A stretch of 64,000 bases of DNA, taken from contig CBDFKY010000005.1 in NCBI GenBank assembly GCA_965248995.1, forward strand, positions 124,001 through 188,000, given 5' to 3'. The position numbers were made by a program, and so were the translations under genes. The stretch is from CBDFKY01 sp965248995 (GTDB lineage Bacteria > Pseudomonadota > Alphaproteobacteria > Rickettsiales > UBA998). Under the pieces are notes generated by a model. The model saw only the letters and a list, made by a program, of their open reading frames with translations. It searched no databases and had not been told where the DNA came from. The number at the start of each line of letters is the position of its first letter. Position 1 is the stretch's first letter. Of the stretch, positions 26,896 to 35,489 are shown piece by piece.

Positions 26896-27519
26896 ATGCG
26901 TCACTTTTTTCGTTTAAGCCTCTCCACCGCGCTGCTTTCCGCCTGCTTGTCTTTTCCGGCACATGCAGCCCCGCAGGAACAAAGCATCGTCCTGGCGGGC
27001 GGCTGCTTCTGGGGCATGGAAGCCGTGTTTGAGCATGTCAAAGGGGTGAGCCAGGCCGTGCCGGGGTATGCGGGAGGGCAAGCCGCTACCGCGCATTACG
27101 AGACGGTCAGCACCGGCAAGACGGGCCATGCCGAGTCGGTGAAAGTTACTTACGATCCTGAAGTGATCAGCTTACAGCAGTTGCTGAATATTTATTTCGT
27201 CGCCGCACATAATCCCACCGAGCTGAATTATCAAACGCCGGACCATGGCACGCAGTATCGTTCAGCTGTTTTTTATGCCACGCCTGAGCAAAAACAAACG
27301 ACGGAGGCAGTGATTGCGGACATCACCAAGCAACATGATTACAATGCGCCGCTCGTCACCACATTGGAGCCGCTTCACGCATTCTACCCTGCTGAAGGCT
27401 ATCATCAGCATTACGCCGCGCTGCATCCTGATAATCCCTACATCGCAACCTACGACGTGCCGCGCGTTGAACATGTCAAAAAAGAGTTTCCCGAACTCTA
27501 TACCGACAAACGGAGTTGA
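26896..27519 (+). CDS. msrA: Periplasmic peptide methionine sulfoxide reductase A
   Basis: Reduces methionine-S-sulfoxide. 207 residues: an N-terminal signal peptide (residues 1-24, ending AHA) places it outside the cytoplasm, unlike most MsrA. The catalytic Cys37 is in GGCFWGMEAVF, with the conserved GYAGG, HAESV, HNPTELN and DHGTQYRS motifs following. An AGGAG lies upstream of the ATG. It needs an external thiol reductant, for which the next gene is a candidate. Confidence 0.93.
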   Translation: MRHFFRLSLSTALLSACLSFPAHAAPQEQSIVLAGGCFWGMEAVFEHVKGVSQAVPGYAGGQAATAHYETVSTGKTGHAESVKVTYDPEVISLQQLLNIYFVAAHNPTELNYQTPDHGTQYRSAVFYATPEQKQTTEAVIADITKQHDYNAPLVTTLEPLHAFYPAEGYHQHYAALHPDNPYIATYDVPRVEHVKKEFPELYTDKRS

Positions 27520-27520
27520 T

Positions 27521-28255
27521 ATGCTGACACGCAAAGCAATGGCCATTATGGGGTCAATCATCGCAAGCTGGAGCATAGCGGACGCACAGGCGGCACATGC
27601 TGCATCGCCCGTCGTTTTGGAGCTTTTCACCTCGCAAAGCTGTTCTTCCTGCCCTCCGGCGGACGCATTGCTTAAACAGCGTGCTGCAGCCGACCCGTCT
27701 TTAGTGGCGCTTTCCTACCATGTGGATTATTGGGATCACTTAAGCTGGAAAGACACCTATTCCTCACCCGCCAATACCCAGCGCCAGCGCGCCTATGCAC
27801 AAGTCCTGGGCGGTAGTGTATTTACGCCGGAACTGGTGGTAAACGGGACGCAAGGCATGGTTGGCTCGAATGAAGAGGAGGTGTCGCGCGCCATTACGCA
27901 AGCGAAGAGCGAGATGCCGACCTTCCATGTCTCCATCGCACCGCAGGGCAATCAACTGGCGGTTACTATCGGGCTGGTGGATCAAACCCATCCCGAAGAG
28001 GTGCCGAATGCCGACATTCTGGAAGTGCGCTATGATCGCGATGCGAAAACGCACGTACGGGCCGGCGAAAATGGTGGGCGCATGCTGGAGAGCATCAACA
28101 ATGTAACCAGTGCGAAGCGCTTAGGCGCGTTGACCTCGCAGACTATAGCCTCTGCGCTTCTCATCGACCCGCCCAGCGATGGCGTCGCCATTCTGGTGCA
28201 GGCGCCGAATCAGGGCAAAATCCTCGGCGCGGCCTTTTATAGCGCTTCCAAATGA
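27521..28255 (+). CDS. Secreted DUF1223 thioredoxin-like protein
   Basis: 244 residues with a signal peptide (ending near residue 28) and the DUF1223 opening VVLELFTSQSCSSCPPAD. Cys41 and Cys44 form a CXXC pair in the position of a thioredoxin active site, and the family is predicted to have a thioredoxin-like fold. It starts 1 nt after the msrA stop with a CGGAG ribosome site, so the two are co-expressed. I infer, but cannot show, that it recycles the periplasmic MsrA. Confidence 0.82.
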   Translation: MLTRKAMAIMGSIIASWSIADAQAAHAASPVVLELFTSQSCSSCPPADALLKQRAAADPSLVALSYHVDYWDHLSWKDTYSSPANTQRQRAYAQVLGGSVFTPELVVNGTQGMVGSNEEEVSRAITQAKSEMPTFHVSIAPQGNQLAVTIGLVDQTHPEEVPNADILEVRYDRDAKTHVRAGENGGRMLESINNVTSAKRLGALTSQTIASALLIDPPSDGVAILVQAPNQGKILGAAFYSASK

Positions 28256-28295
28256 TTTCTGTAAAAAAAATTACGGAATAAAGCACTATGGATTA

Positions 28296-29320
28296 TTAAG
28301 GTCGTGATAAGTAATCAAACAAGCAGCAGCCTTCGACGGCGTAGGTTGTTTTCATGGTCACGATGCAGTGCCCGCTTATGTCATTTTTTAGCTCAATGGC
28401 TGGAAACCCGACGATGTCGTAAGTCGCGGAGGCGATGCCGATGCCTGCTTCATCGAACTGAGCGATGATCTCGCGGCTCATCGCGTCTTTCACGTTGCGG
28501 ATGAGATGGGTGTGGACGAGAAAGCGCGCGGTGAGCTCCAGCCAGTTGTCGGTGATGCGGTAAAACACGCGCGGCACGAGATCGATAGGGTCGACGCCGA
28601 AACGCTTTTGTAAATCCTCTTTCGCTTCCGCTGCCAGGCTCTCCTCATTCACCGCATGGCACTGGGCGGCGTTCAGCAAAATGGCTTCCGCTCTTGCCCG
28701 ATCAGCCTTGTACGTAATGGGAATCGCCATTTCTTACCAGATATAGGGAAAATCGCGGGTGTAATTATACACCGGCTCGGCGAAGATTTTCGAGTTGCTC
28801 ACGGTGACGATGCGGCCGGTGAATTGTCGGCTTTTCACCCACATGGCGGGATCGGCTCCCTGCACGCTGGAAGGCTGGCCCATTTCCATGATGGTGGTCT
28901 GGATGAAACCGAGGCGCAGCACGTCGCCGCGCACGCCGCCCATGGTGATGCGGTCGCCCATGGTGAAGGTGTTGCCGCGCAGGATAACGAAGTAGCCTGC
29001 AATGGAGGTCACTACCTGCTGCAGCGCGAAGGCAAGCCCGGCGGACATCAGGCCGAAGGCGGTGGCAAGCCTTGTCGGATCATTGAACCAGATGGAGAGC
29101 AGGCCGATAATGATGGTCACGGTGGCAAGCAGGCTAATGCCCTGCCGCGTCCAGAATTTCGTCTGGATGGAATCGCGGCTGGCGCTGCCGGTAATCCAGC
29201 CAATCAGCGTGCGCAAGATTTTACTGGCAATCAGGATAACGGCAATGAACACCAGGGACAGCAGCAGCTTGCGCCCGTTCTCCGCGTTGATGCCGACCCA
29301 TGCGATGTCAAAAAATTCAT
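28296..29320 (-). pseudogene. MscS-family mechanosensitive channel, broken by a frameshift and an in-frame stop
   Basis: Homology-like sequence runs through three pieces. A start ATG at 29320 overlaps the DUF1622 stop (ATGA) but shifts out of frame at a run of six T (on the minus strand, 29310-29315); a seventh T would join it to the frame reading FFDIAWVGINAENGRK. That frame runs through the MscS pore helix (FGLMSAGLAFALQQVV) and the beta domain to ...FPYIW, then a TAA at 28736-28734. The same frame continues past the stop with EMAIPITYK to 28296, the normal C-terminal domain. A GTG at 29252 could start the central piece. Two independent lesions point to decay, unless they are sequencing errors. 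Confidence 0.8.
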
Positions 29321-29712
29321 GGCGTTTGGGCCTCCGTGGGTAATGTGCTGTCTTTCAACACTGCTGCTCCGCTTTGCCGGTTTTCCGCCTTGTCGATTTC
29401 CAGTTGCAGGAAGTAATTGAGCGCCGTCCGCAGCACGACGATCGCGCCGAGCTGGCCGATCTCGTTCCAGGTGGGTGCTACGGCGGTGCGCAAAATATCC
29501 GCACCGAGTTCCAGCTCCAGCGCCACCGCCAGCCAGCGGCCAAGCTGAAGCCGCACGTTTTCCTTGGCATCGGATTCATTGATCGTCGTGCCGGGCAGGA
29601 ACAGGCGCAACGCGCGTAAAAACGCCTCGACAGCGGCCAGGCCGATGACGAGGGCAGCGCCGCCTTCCACGCCGGCGGCCAGAAGCAAGGTAAGTGTTTT
29701 CAGCGTTTCCAT
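29317..29712 (-). CDS. DUF1622 membrane protein
   Basis: 131 residues, with an N-terminal hydrophobic helix, the LRL.LG.WLA.ALELELGADIL pattern and a second hydrophobic stretch LGAIVVLRTALNYFL. These are characteristic of DUF1622. The ATG at 29712 has AAAGGGA upstream; the longer frame above it has no match. Function of the family is unknown. It overlaps the (formerly intact) mscS gene by 4 nt. Confidence 0.8.
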   Translation of the reverse strand: METLKTLTLLLAAGVEGGAALVIGLAAVEAFLRALRLFLPGTTINESDAKENVRLQLGRWLAVALELELGADILRTAVAPTWNEIGQLGAIVVLRTALNYFLQLEIDKAENRQSGAAVLKDSTLPTEAQTP

Positions 29713-29842
29713 GCGTCCCTTTGCGCTTGCGATGCCACCCTGCGCGGGGCGTAACTTTGAAATGATGAATTTAGACGTTGCGCATTGACGTATACGGTGT
29801 AAGGCTGGTCCTGCATCTATTCCATCCGAAAGGCAAGCTATT

Positions 29843-31054
29843 ATGGCATCTATCAGCACGATTGTAAGTAAGACTAAACCGGCTACTATCCGAAATTCCG
29901 CCTGCGAGTTCAGCTGCGTGGCGCTGCTCTTACAGGGTGGAGGGGCGCTCGGCGCCTATCAGGCGGGCGTGTTCCAAGCGCTTTTCGAGGCCAAACTGGA
30001 GCCGAATTGGATAGCCGGGGTTTCCATCGGCGCTATCAATTCCGCTATTATAGCGGGCAATGCGCCCGAGAAGCGGCTGGAAAAACTCCGCGAATTCTGG
30101 GAATTTGTCACCGCCGACGCATTTCGCTATACGCCGGACGCGGTATGTCAACTGCTTACCGGCAATGATACGCAACGTAGAGCACTCAGTGAAATGAGCG
30201 CACTCAGAAGTATCCTGTTCGGCATTCCGGGCTTTTTCACGCCGCGCATGGTTAATCCGCTTTTGATGACGCCCGGCTCGGATGCTTCCATCAGTTATTG
30301 CGATACGGCACCGCTGAAAGTCACGCTTGAGAAAATGATCGATTTCGACCGCATCAACCGCCGCGAGATGTATTTCAAAGTCGGCGCGGTGAATGTACGA
30401 AGCGGGGATTTTACGGATTTCGACAATGAGGACACCGTCATTACAGCTGAACATGTGATGGCCAGCGGGGCGCTGCCGCCTGGATTCCCTCCGGTGGAAA
30501 TAAATGGAGAATCATACTGGGACGGTGGACTTATTTCCAATACCCCCCTGCAATGGTTTTCAACCAAGACCCTGCATGACACTCTGATATTCCAGATAGA
30601 TTTATGGAGCGCCAGCGGAGAATACCCGAAAAATATGCTGGAGCTGGCCACGCGCCAGAAAGACATTCAGTATTCCAGCCGCACCCGCGCCAACACCGAC
30701 CAGTTCCGCGACCACCATGCGCTGCGTCACGCGATTGCGGTGATGCTGGCAGAGTTGCCGGAACATTTAAAGCAACTGCCGGAGATGAAACTGCTTGAAG
30801 CCAACGCCGATGACAAGGTCTATAATATTATTCATCTGATTTACCACAACACGTCCTATGAGGGATATGTCAAGGATGTTGAGTTTTCCCGCCTGAGCAT
30901 GGAAGCGCACTGGAAATCCGGGTATGACGATACCAGGAAAGCGCTCGCCAATCCTGAAGTGCTGAAGCACCCCGCCAACAAGGAAGGCATCGGCATTTAC
31001 GATTTCAGCCGGACGGACAGACAGGCGGAGTCGCCACTTGCCAAAACGGCTTAG
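29843..31054 (+). CDS. Patatin-like phospholipase (with DUF3734-type C-terminus)
   Basis: Serine lipase of the patatin type. It has the oxyanion motif GGGALGAYQ at residues 32-40, nucleophile Ser61 in GVSIG, and the catalytic Asp227 in DGG of SYWDGGLISNTP. The C-terminal region (LATRQKDIQYSSR..., IIHLIYHNTSYEGY) matches the extended alphaproteobacterial patatins. 403 residues and no signal peptide. It is followed by the antiporter gene after 143 nt. Confidence 0.9.
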   Translation: MASISTIVSKTKPATIRNSACEFSCVALLLQGGGALGAYQAGVFQALFEAKLEPNWIAGVSIGAINSAIIAGNAPEKRLEKLREFWEFVTADAFRYTPDAVCQLLTGNDTQRRALSEMSALRSILFGIPGFFTPRMVNPLLMTPGSDASISYCDTAPLKVTLEKMIDFDRINRREMYFKVGAVNVRSGDFTDFDNEDTVITAEHVMASGALPPGFPPVEINGESYWDGGLISNTPLQWFSTKTLHDTLIFQIDLWSASGEYPKNMLELATRQKDIQYSSRTRANTDQFRDHHALRHAIAVMLAELPEHLKQLPEMKLLEANADDKVYNIIHLIYHNTSYEGYVKDVEFSRLSMEAHWKSGYDDTRKALANPEVLKHPANKEGIGIYDFSRTDRQAESPLAKTA

Positions 31055-31197
31055 ATGAGAGTCGGCGCGGACGCGGTGTATCCTATTGTCAATATCCTCG
31101 CCCATAGCATGGCCTGCAAGCCCGCGTGCTTGGCGCTTACCTTGAAAGAAGGCAGGCAGATGATCATGGCATTCAACCTTCCCCTAGGCGGTGCACT

Positions 31198-32448
31198 ATG
31201 ACCGGTTTCCAGCTTCTCTCCCTCATGGTGTCGCTCACCGCACTCGGCGGGTACCTGAACCATTTCACGCTACGGCTGCCCGCCACCATCGGCTATATGG
31301 CATTTGCACTGAGCTTGTCTCTGCTGGCCATTCTACTGCACCAAGTAGGCTGGCTGGATGCGAAAGAAGTATCCTCGCTGGTGGCGCAGATGGATTTATC
31401 GAAGACGCTACTGCATGGTATATTGGGCTTCCTGCTGTTCGCCGGTGCACTCCATATCAGTTTTAACGAGTTGAAGGAGTTCAAATGGCCGCTGGTGGTG
31501 CTGGCAGTGGGGGGCGTGGTGCTTGCCACGTTTATTACCGGCAGCCTTCTTTGGGGAGCCGCGCAGGTCATCGGCCTGAATCTGAGCTATATGTACGCCC
31601 TACTGTTCGGTGCGCTGATTTCGCCTACCGACCCTATCGCCGTGCTGTCCATTCTCAAAAAACTCGGCCTGTCCCGCCGCCTCTACGTGCAGATCGGCAG
31701 CGAAAGTCTATTTAATGACGGCATCGGTGTGGTGGCGTTCCTGACCATTTTAGGCATTGCCACGCAAGCGGAGCCGGTCAACGCTGCCTCGGTAGCCACG
31801 CTTCTGGCGCGCGAAGCGCTCGGCGGCGGTGCGCTCGGTTTGGTGCTCGGCTGGGTGGTTTACCGTATGCTCCGCCCCATTGAAGAACACAGCGTGGAAA
31901 TACTGCTTACGCTCTCCATTGCCACCGGTGGTTACGCGCTGGCCGAAGCGCTCCATGTCTCTGCGCCCATCTGCATGGTGATGGCCGGACTCGTCATCGG
32001 CAACCACGGGCGCGAACACGCCATGAGCGAGGAAACCCGCCACCGGCTGGATATTTTCTGGGAACTGCTGGACGACATACTGAATGCCGTGCTGTTTATG
32101 CTGATTGGTCTGGAAATCATGGTCATTACCATTCATTCCGTGCATGTGCTGATGGGCATAGTCGCCATATGCTCGGTGTTACTAGGAAGGCTTATCAGCA
32201 TGGCGCTTCCCATCGGCCTGATGCGCACAAGGTTTCCGTTTGAGAAAAGTTCCATCCTGCTTTTCACCTGGGGAGGGTTGCGCGGCGGGCTATCCGTCGC
32301 CATGGCGCTCTCCCTGCCGCGGGGAATGGAAAAAGATCTGCTGCTGCCAATGGCCTATATCGTCGTGCTGTTTTCCGTCCTGGCGCAGGGGCTCACCTTT
32401 GGGCCCATCCTGCGCAGATTACAGAGAAACTCCCCAAGGGAAAGCTAA
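31198..32448 (+). CDS. Na+/H+ antiporter, CPA1 family
   Basis: Inner-membrane cation/proton exchanger with about 11-12 hydrophobic segments. It has the SPTDPIAVLSILK motif (transport Asp) and the ESLFNDG motif typical of CPA1 (NhaP/YjcE-like). The ATG at 31198 gives 416 residues; the longer frame is not supported. It is the last chromosomal gene before the tRNA-Ala element. Confidence 0.9.
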   Translation: MTGFQLLSLMVSLTALGGYLNHFTLRLPATIGYMAFALSLSLLAILLHQVGWLDAKEVSSLVAQMDLSKTLLHGILGFLLFAGALHISFNELKEFKWPLVVLAVGGVVLATFITGSLLWGAAQVIGLNLSYMYALLFGALISPTDPIAVLSILKKLGLSRRLYVQIGSESLFNDGIGVVAFLTILGIATQAEPVNAASVATLLAREALGGGALGLVLGWVVYRMLRPIEEHSVEILLTLSIATGGYALAEALHVSAPICMVMAGLVIGNHGREHAMSEETRHRLDIFWELLDDILNAVLFMLIGLEIMVITIHSVHVLMGIVAICSVLLGRLISMALPIGLMRTRFPFEKSSILLFTWGGLRGGLSVAMALSLPRGMEKDLLLPMAYIVVLFSVLAQGLTFGPILRRLQRNSPRES

Positions 32449-32461
32449 AAAATTCCAGCGC

Positions 32462-32560
32462 TCAGTGGGTGAGCATCCACAACGCCGTCGCCACCATCAT
32501 CACGTTTTCATTCAGCGAGATAAACCCCAGCGGTACGTTACTTGTCTTCCCCAACAGAGT
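32462..32560 (-). pseudogene. Possible C-terminal remnant of a membrane protein
   Basis: On the minus strand a frame ends at a TGA (32464-32462) and reads NVPLGFISLNENVMMVATALW just before it, which looks like protein-coding hydrophobic sequence rather than noise. Upstream the frame stays open but loses this character around 32560, shortly before the island boundary at 32673. It may be the tail of a gene destroyed when elements inserted here. The rest of 32449-32848 holds the attachment repeats. Confidence 0.25.
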
Positions 32561-32644
32561 TGAAACACTATAGTTGTTCAACTTAAAAATGGAACATTTG
32601 GTGCTGCACGAAGTGTTAGTGGGTATTTGATAAACAAACAGGCG

Positions 32645-32682
32645 ATAATGATTGGTGGAGGACCATAATGATTGGTGGAGGA
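32645..32682. repeat. Tandem 18-bp repeat at the left island border
   Basis: ATAATGATTGGTGGAGGA occurs at 32645-32662 and again at 32665-32682, with a period of 20 bp. The second copy runs into the longer att match. It may be left over from two integration events at the same site, or be a core-type integrase binding pair. Confidence 0.6.
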
Positions 32683-32696
32683 TAGGTCATCCGAAC
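32673..32696. repeat. Distal attachment site (att) copy
   Basis: Matches the last 24 nt of the tRNA-Ala gene (40921-40944 as read on the plus strand) at 21 of 24 positions, the first 14 (TGGTGGAGGATAGG) without mismatch. It marks the far end of the island, as expected for a site-specific recombinase that reconstitutes the tRNA 3' end. Confidence 0.75.
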
Positions 32697-32798
32697 GGCA
32701 ATCCGTTACGGTTTTTTCCTGTCCATTTATACCATTCTTTTCAGTGACTTGCAGTCACACCAATCCTTGACAGTCCGTTACAATCCTGCTAAATGCTG

Positions 32799-32827
32799 AT
32801 TTATCTTGTGGGTTGTTTTGCGGGTTA
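32799..32827. repeat. Subterminal direct repeat, left copy
   Basis: 29 bp that reappear in the same orientation at 40838-40866 with 2 mismatches; the core is TTGTGGGTTG and GCGGGTTA. It sits just upstream of the integrase start, inside the island. Paired subterminal repeats of this kind are typical arm-type binding sites of tyrosine integrases or their excisionase. Confidence 0.6.
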
Positions 32828-32848
32828 ATTGGTTAGGAGTCGGATAAT

Positions 32849-34072
32849 ATGAGTGCAAATAAGCTGTCTGCTTTATCAGTGAATAAAGCCACCAAAGCGG
32901 GATTATATGGCGATGGTGCGGGGCTATGGCTACAAATAACAAAGACAGGGGGGAAGTCATGGTTATTTCGCTACATGCAGCAGGGCAAAGCGCATGAAAT
33001 GGGATTAGGTGCGGTAAACACGATCAGCCTTGCAGAAGCGAGAGAAAAAGCCAGAGCGTGCAGACAAATGCTGATGGAGGGGAAAAACCCCTTGCTTGAA
33101 AAGCAGCGCATGAAGCGTGAACAGCTTTTAGCACAAGCCAGTCATATGACGTTTGCTGAATGTGCCACTCAATATATTGCCAATCATAAAGCAGGGTGGA
33201 AAAATGCCAAGCATCTTTCACAGTGGGAAGCAACCCTTAGCACTTACGCTTTCCCTGTCATGGGTGAGTTATCGGTTGCAGATATTGACACAGCCCTTGT
33301 GCTGAAATCTTTAGAGCCGATTTGGACAACAAAAACAGAAACGGCAACCCGCCTGCGTTCGCGTATTGAACTTATCTTGGATTGGGCAAGGGTGCGTGGT
33401 TTTCGTAATGGTGAAAACCCTGCGCGGTGGCGCGGGCATTTGGATAAGATACTGCCCAAGCCCTCTAAAGTGGCAAAGAAAGAACATCATGCAGCACTGC
33501 CCTATGCCGAAATCCAATGCTTTATGGCAGAGTTAAAGCAAAGAGAGGGCATTACGGTGCGGGCATTGGAGTTCGCCATATTAACCGCCGCCCGTACGGG
33601 GGAAGTGAGAGGGGCAACGTGGGATGAAATAGACATGAAGCAAGCCATGTGGATTATCCCAGCGGCACGCATGAAGGCAGGGAATGAACATAGAGTGCCG
33701 CTATCTTCCCATGCAATGCAGATACTCAAAGAAATGCACGCGACAAAGCAGAGCACATTCATTTTTCCAAGCGTTAAGGCAGGAAAGCCGCTTTCTGATA
33801 TGGCAATGATTATGATATTGCGCCGCATGGGGTTGGAAGCGGTAACGCATGGTTTCCGTTCCACCTTTCGGGATTGGGCAGCAGAGATGACATCATACCC
33901 CAGCGAAGTAGCAGAAATGGCATTAGCGCATGTGGTGAGTAATAAGGTGGAAGCTGCATATAGACGGGGTGACTTGCTAGCAAAACGTCACCGCCTCATG
34001 CAGGATTGGGCGGATTATTGTTACAGCCCGATTGTCAATGACAGTCATAAAGTGGTGGGGATAAGAGGGTGA
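32849..34072 (+). CDS. int: P4-type tyrosine integrase
   Basis: 407 residues. An N-terminal DUF4102-type arm-binding domain (LSALSVNKATKAGLYGDGAG) is followed by the core-binding domain and the catalytic domain. Catalytic residues visible are Arg249 (AARTGEVRG), His334 and Arg337 (HGFRSTFR), His361 and the nucleophile Tyr371 (VEAAYRR). These integrases use tRNA 3' ends, matching the tRNA-Ala copies at both borders. Its stop overlaps the next start (GTGA). Confidence 0.95.
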   Translation: MSANKLSALSVNKATKAGLYGDGAGLWLQITKTGGKSWLFRYMQQGKAHEMGLGAVNTISLAEAREKARACRQMLMEGKNPLLEKQRMKREQLLAQASHMTFAECATQYIANHKAGWKNAKHLSQWEATLSTYAFPVMGELSVADIDTALVLKSLEPIWTTKTETATRLRSRIELILDWARVRGFRNGENPARWRGHLDKILPKPSKVAKKEHHAALPYAEIQCFMAELKQREGITVRALEFAILTAARTGEVRGATWDEIDMKQAMWIIPAARMKAGNEHRVPLSSHAMQILKEMHATKQSTFIFPSVKAGKPLSDMAMIMILRRMGLEAVTHGFRSTFRDWAAEMTSYPSEVAEMALAHVVSNKVEAAYRRGDLLAKRHRLMQDWADYCYSPIVNDSHKVVGIRG

Positions 34073-35043
34073 AAGTTTTAGAATTCATAGGATCATATGA
34101 CCGTCTAACTGATTTAGAACGAGCAGAAGCAATTAAAAGTTTTGCATTATCATTTGACCCTGAAAAAGTCTCTCAGGACATTCATGCTGAAATACTTCAA
34201 GCGGTAAGGTTTCCTAATGCACTTTCAAACGAAATCAGAGAAGAATTGAAAGCCGCTCTATTCAAGCAAAAAATGAGGATACTATCAGGTAAAATACCTC
34301 CCTATTGGGATAATCAAGGAGTGTATGAAACCCAGCTAAAATTATGCGCTGAAGGCGAGATCATGCCAAAAATATGGGGGCTTGCACAAAAGAACGGCAA
34401 AATTGAAGAAGTCCTTAATGGATTAGCCAGAGCTAAAAACCATAAAAAAGAATCACCATTTTCCACCACAAAACAGATGAGAGAAGATGCCAAGGAATTG
34501 GGGGAGCATCTAAAGAAAATTGAAGCTATTTTAAGAAGAAACAGAAACTTAAAATCTTCATTTTCCTGCGATTTACGAGATTCCTTCAAAAAACATGCTC
34601 AATCGAGCATTCAGAATTTTTCTAAAAAACTAATTATAACTCCCCTGCCTTTAGAGGTTGCAATTAAAAATGGAGACCCAGAAGAAATTGCAGCGGCTGT
34701 TGCAACCGCAACCATTGAACGCATCACAAAAATTCCTCCTGATAGTCTTGAGATGATAAGAGATTTACAAGGAAAATTAAAAATTTATGAAATGGACGAA
34801 TATGAAAAAGGAATGCGTGAAAGTGATAGGTACATAAGAAGTCATTACTATGCGAGTCAGGGCACACAAAGTAAGGATGCACCAGATGAGAATATGCTTG
34901 CCAGAAAGGTTTGTAGGGTTTTGCGCCCCTTATATTCAAAAAATGCAGTAACCGATTTTTTGAGGGTTCTATGCGTATTAGATAATCGTTTTTTGGGGAA
35001 AGAATCAGGTTGGAATACTGCCCGTTTATCAAAACTTCTTTAA
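34069..35043 (+). CDS. Unknown AT-rich gene coupled to the integrase
   Basis: 324 residues, no family recognised. It starts with GTG overlapping the integrase stop by 4 nt. Lys/Glu-rich and mostly helical, with no signal peptide or membrane segment. The C-terminal third carries aromatic and basic residues (RYIRSHYYAS, RKVCRVLRPLYSKN). Base composition is clearly more AT-rich than the integrase, which suggests separate acquisition. In satellites this slot (beside int) often carries cargo such as phage defence, but nothing in the sequence proves that here. A terminator follows at 35095. Confidence 0.6.
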   Translation: MKVLEFIGSYDRLTDLERAEAIKSFALSFDPEKVSQDIHAEILQAVRFPNALSNEIREELKAALFKQKMRILSGKIPPYWDNQGVYETQLKLCAEGEIMPKIWGLAQKNGKIEEVLNGLARAKNHKKESPFSTTKQMREDAKELGEHLKKIEAILRRNRNLKSSFSCDLRDSFKKHAQSSIQNFSKKLIITPLPLEVAIKNGDPEEIAAAVATATIERITKIPPDSLEMIRDLQGKLKIYEMDEYEKGMRESDRYIRSHYYASQGTQSKDAPDENMLARKVCRVLRPLYSKNAVTDFLRVLCVLDNRFLGKESGWNTARLSKLL

Positions 35044-35094
35044 AATGAAAAACCGCTTAACTAATTGAAAATAATTCTAATATGATAAAATACG

Positions 35095-35117
35095 CCACTT
35101 CCATAGTGGTTTTTTTT
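35095..35117 (+). terminator. Rho-independent terminator after the 34069 gene
   Basis: CCACT-TCCAT-AGTGG (35095-35109) followed by eight T. It ends the integrase unit and separates it from the AlpA-like gene. A second small inverted repeat, CAGCA-ATCC-TGCTG (35171-35184), lies 34 nt before that gene and could be an operator. Confidence 0.65.
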
Positions 35118-35217
35118 AAGAGGTGGAATCGCTAATAGCTCTATGATCCGCAAATAATCGTTTCAAGACGCAGCAATCCTGCTGTGGATGTAATAATCCG
35201 AAAAAGAGACGATATTT

Positions 35218-35487
35218 ATGGACAAAAACAATTTCCCTACTGAGGGGCGGGCGATAGATAAATTAAAATCATCCGTTTCACATTATCCCGATAATTCTTT
35301 CCCCACTGAAGGACTGGTGCGCTTGCCTCGGGTTCTTGAATTTCTAGGTATTCAAAAATCGTGCTGGTGGCAGGGCGTTAAAGACGGGCGTTTTAAGTGC
35401 CAGCCCGTGAAATTAGGGCGTGCAACATGCTGGCGTGCTGATGAAGTGCGCTCTCTTGCTTATGGTAAGAGCGAAGGGGGTGCATAA
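35218..35487 (+). CDS. AlpA-like DNA-binding regulator
   Basis: 89 residues. The C-terminal half, LVRLPRVLEFLGIQKSCWWQGVKDGRFKCQP (in parts) and WRADEVRSL, has the winged-helix pattern of AlpA/excisionase proteins, which control integrase expression and excision in P4-like elements. The N-terminal half has two FPTEG motifs of no known meaning. First gene of the replication unit, 2 nt before the next. Confidence 0.75.
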   Translation: MDKNNFPTEGRAIDKLKSSVSHYPDNSFPTEGLVRLPRVLEFLGIQKSCWWQGVKDGRFKCQPVKLGRATCWRADEVRSLAYGKSEGGA

Positions 35488-35489
35488 TC

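Noticed and set aside
32645..32682. CRISPR-like repeat
   Set aside because: Only two copies with a 2-nt spacer; explained by att-site duplication. No CRISPR array or cas gene is seen in the window.
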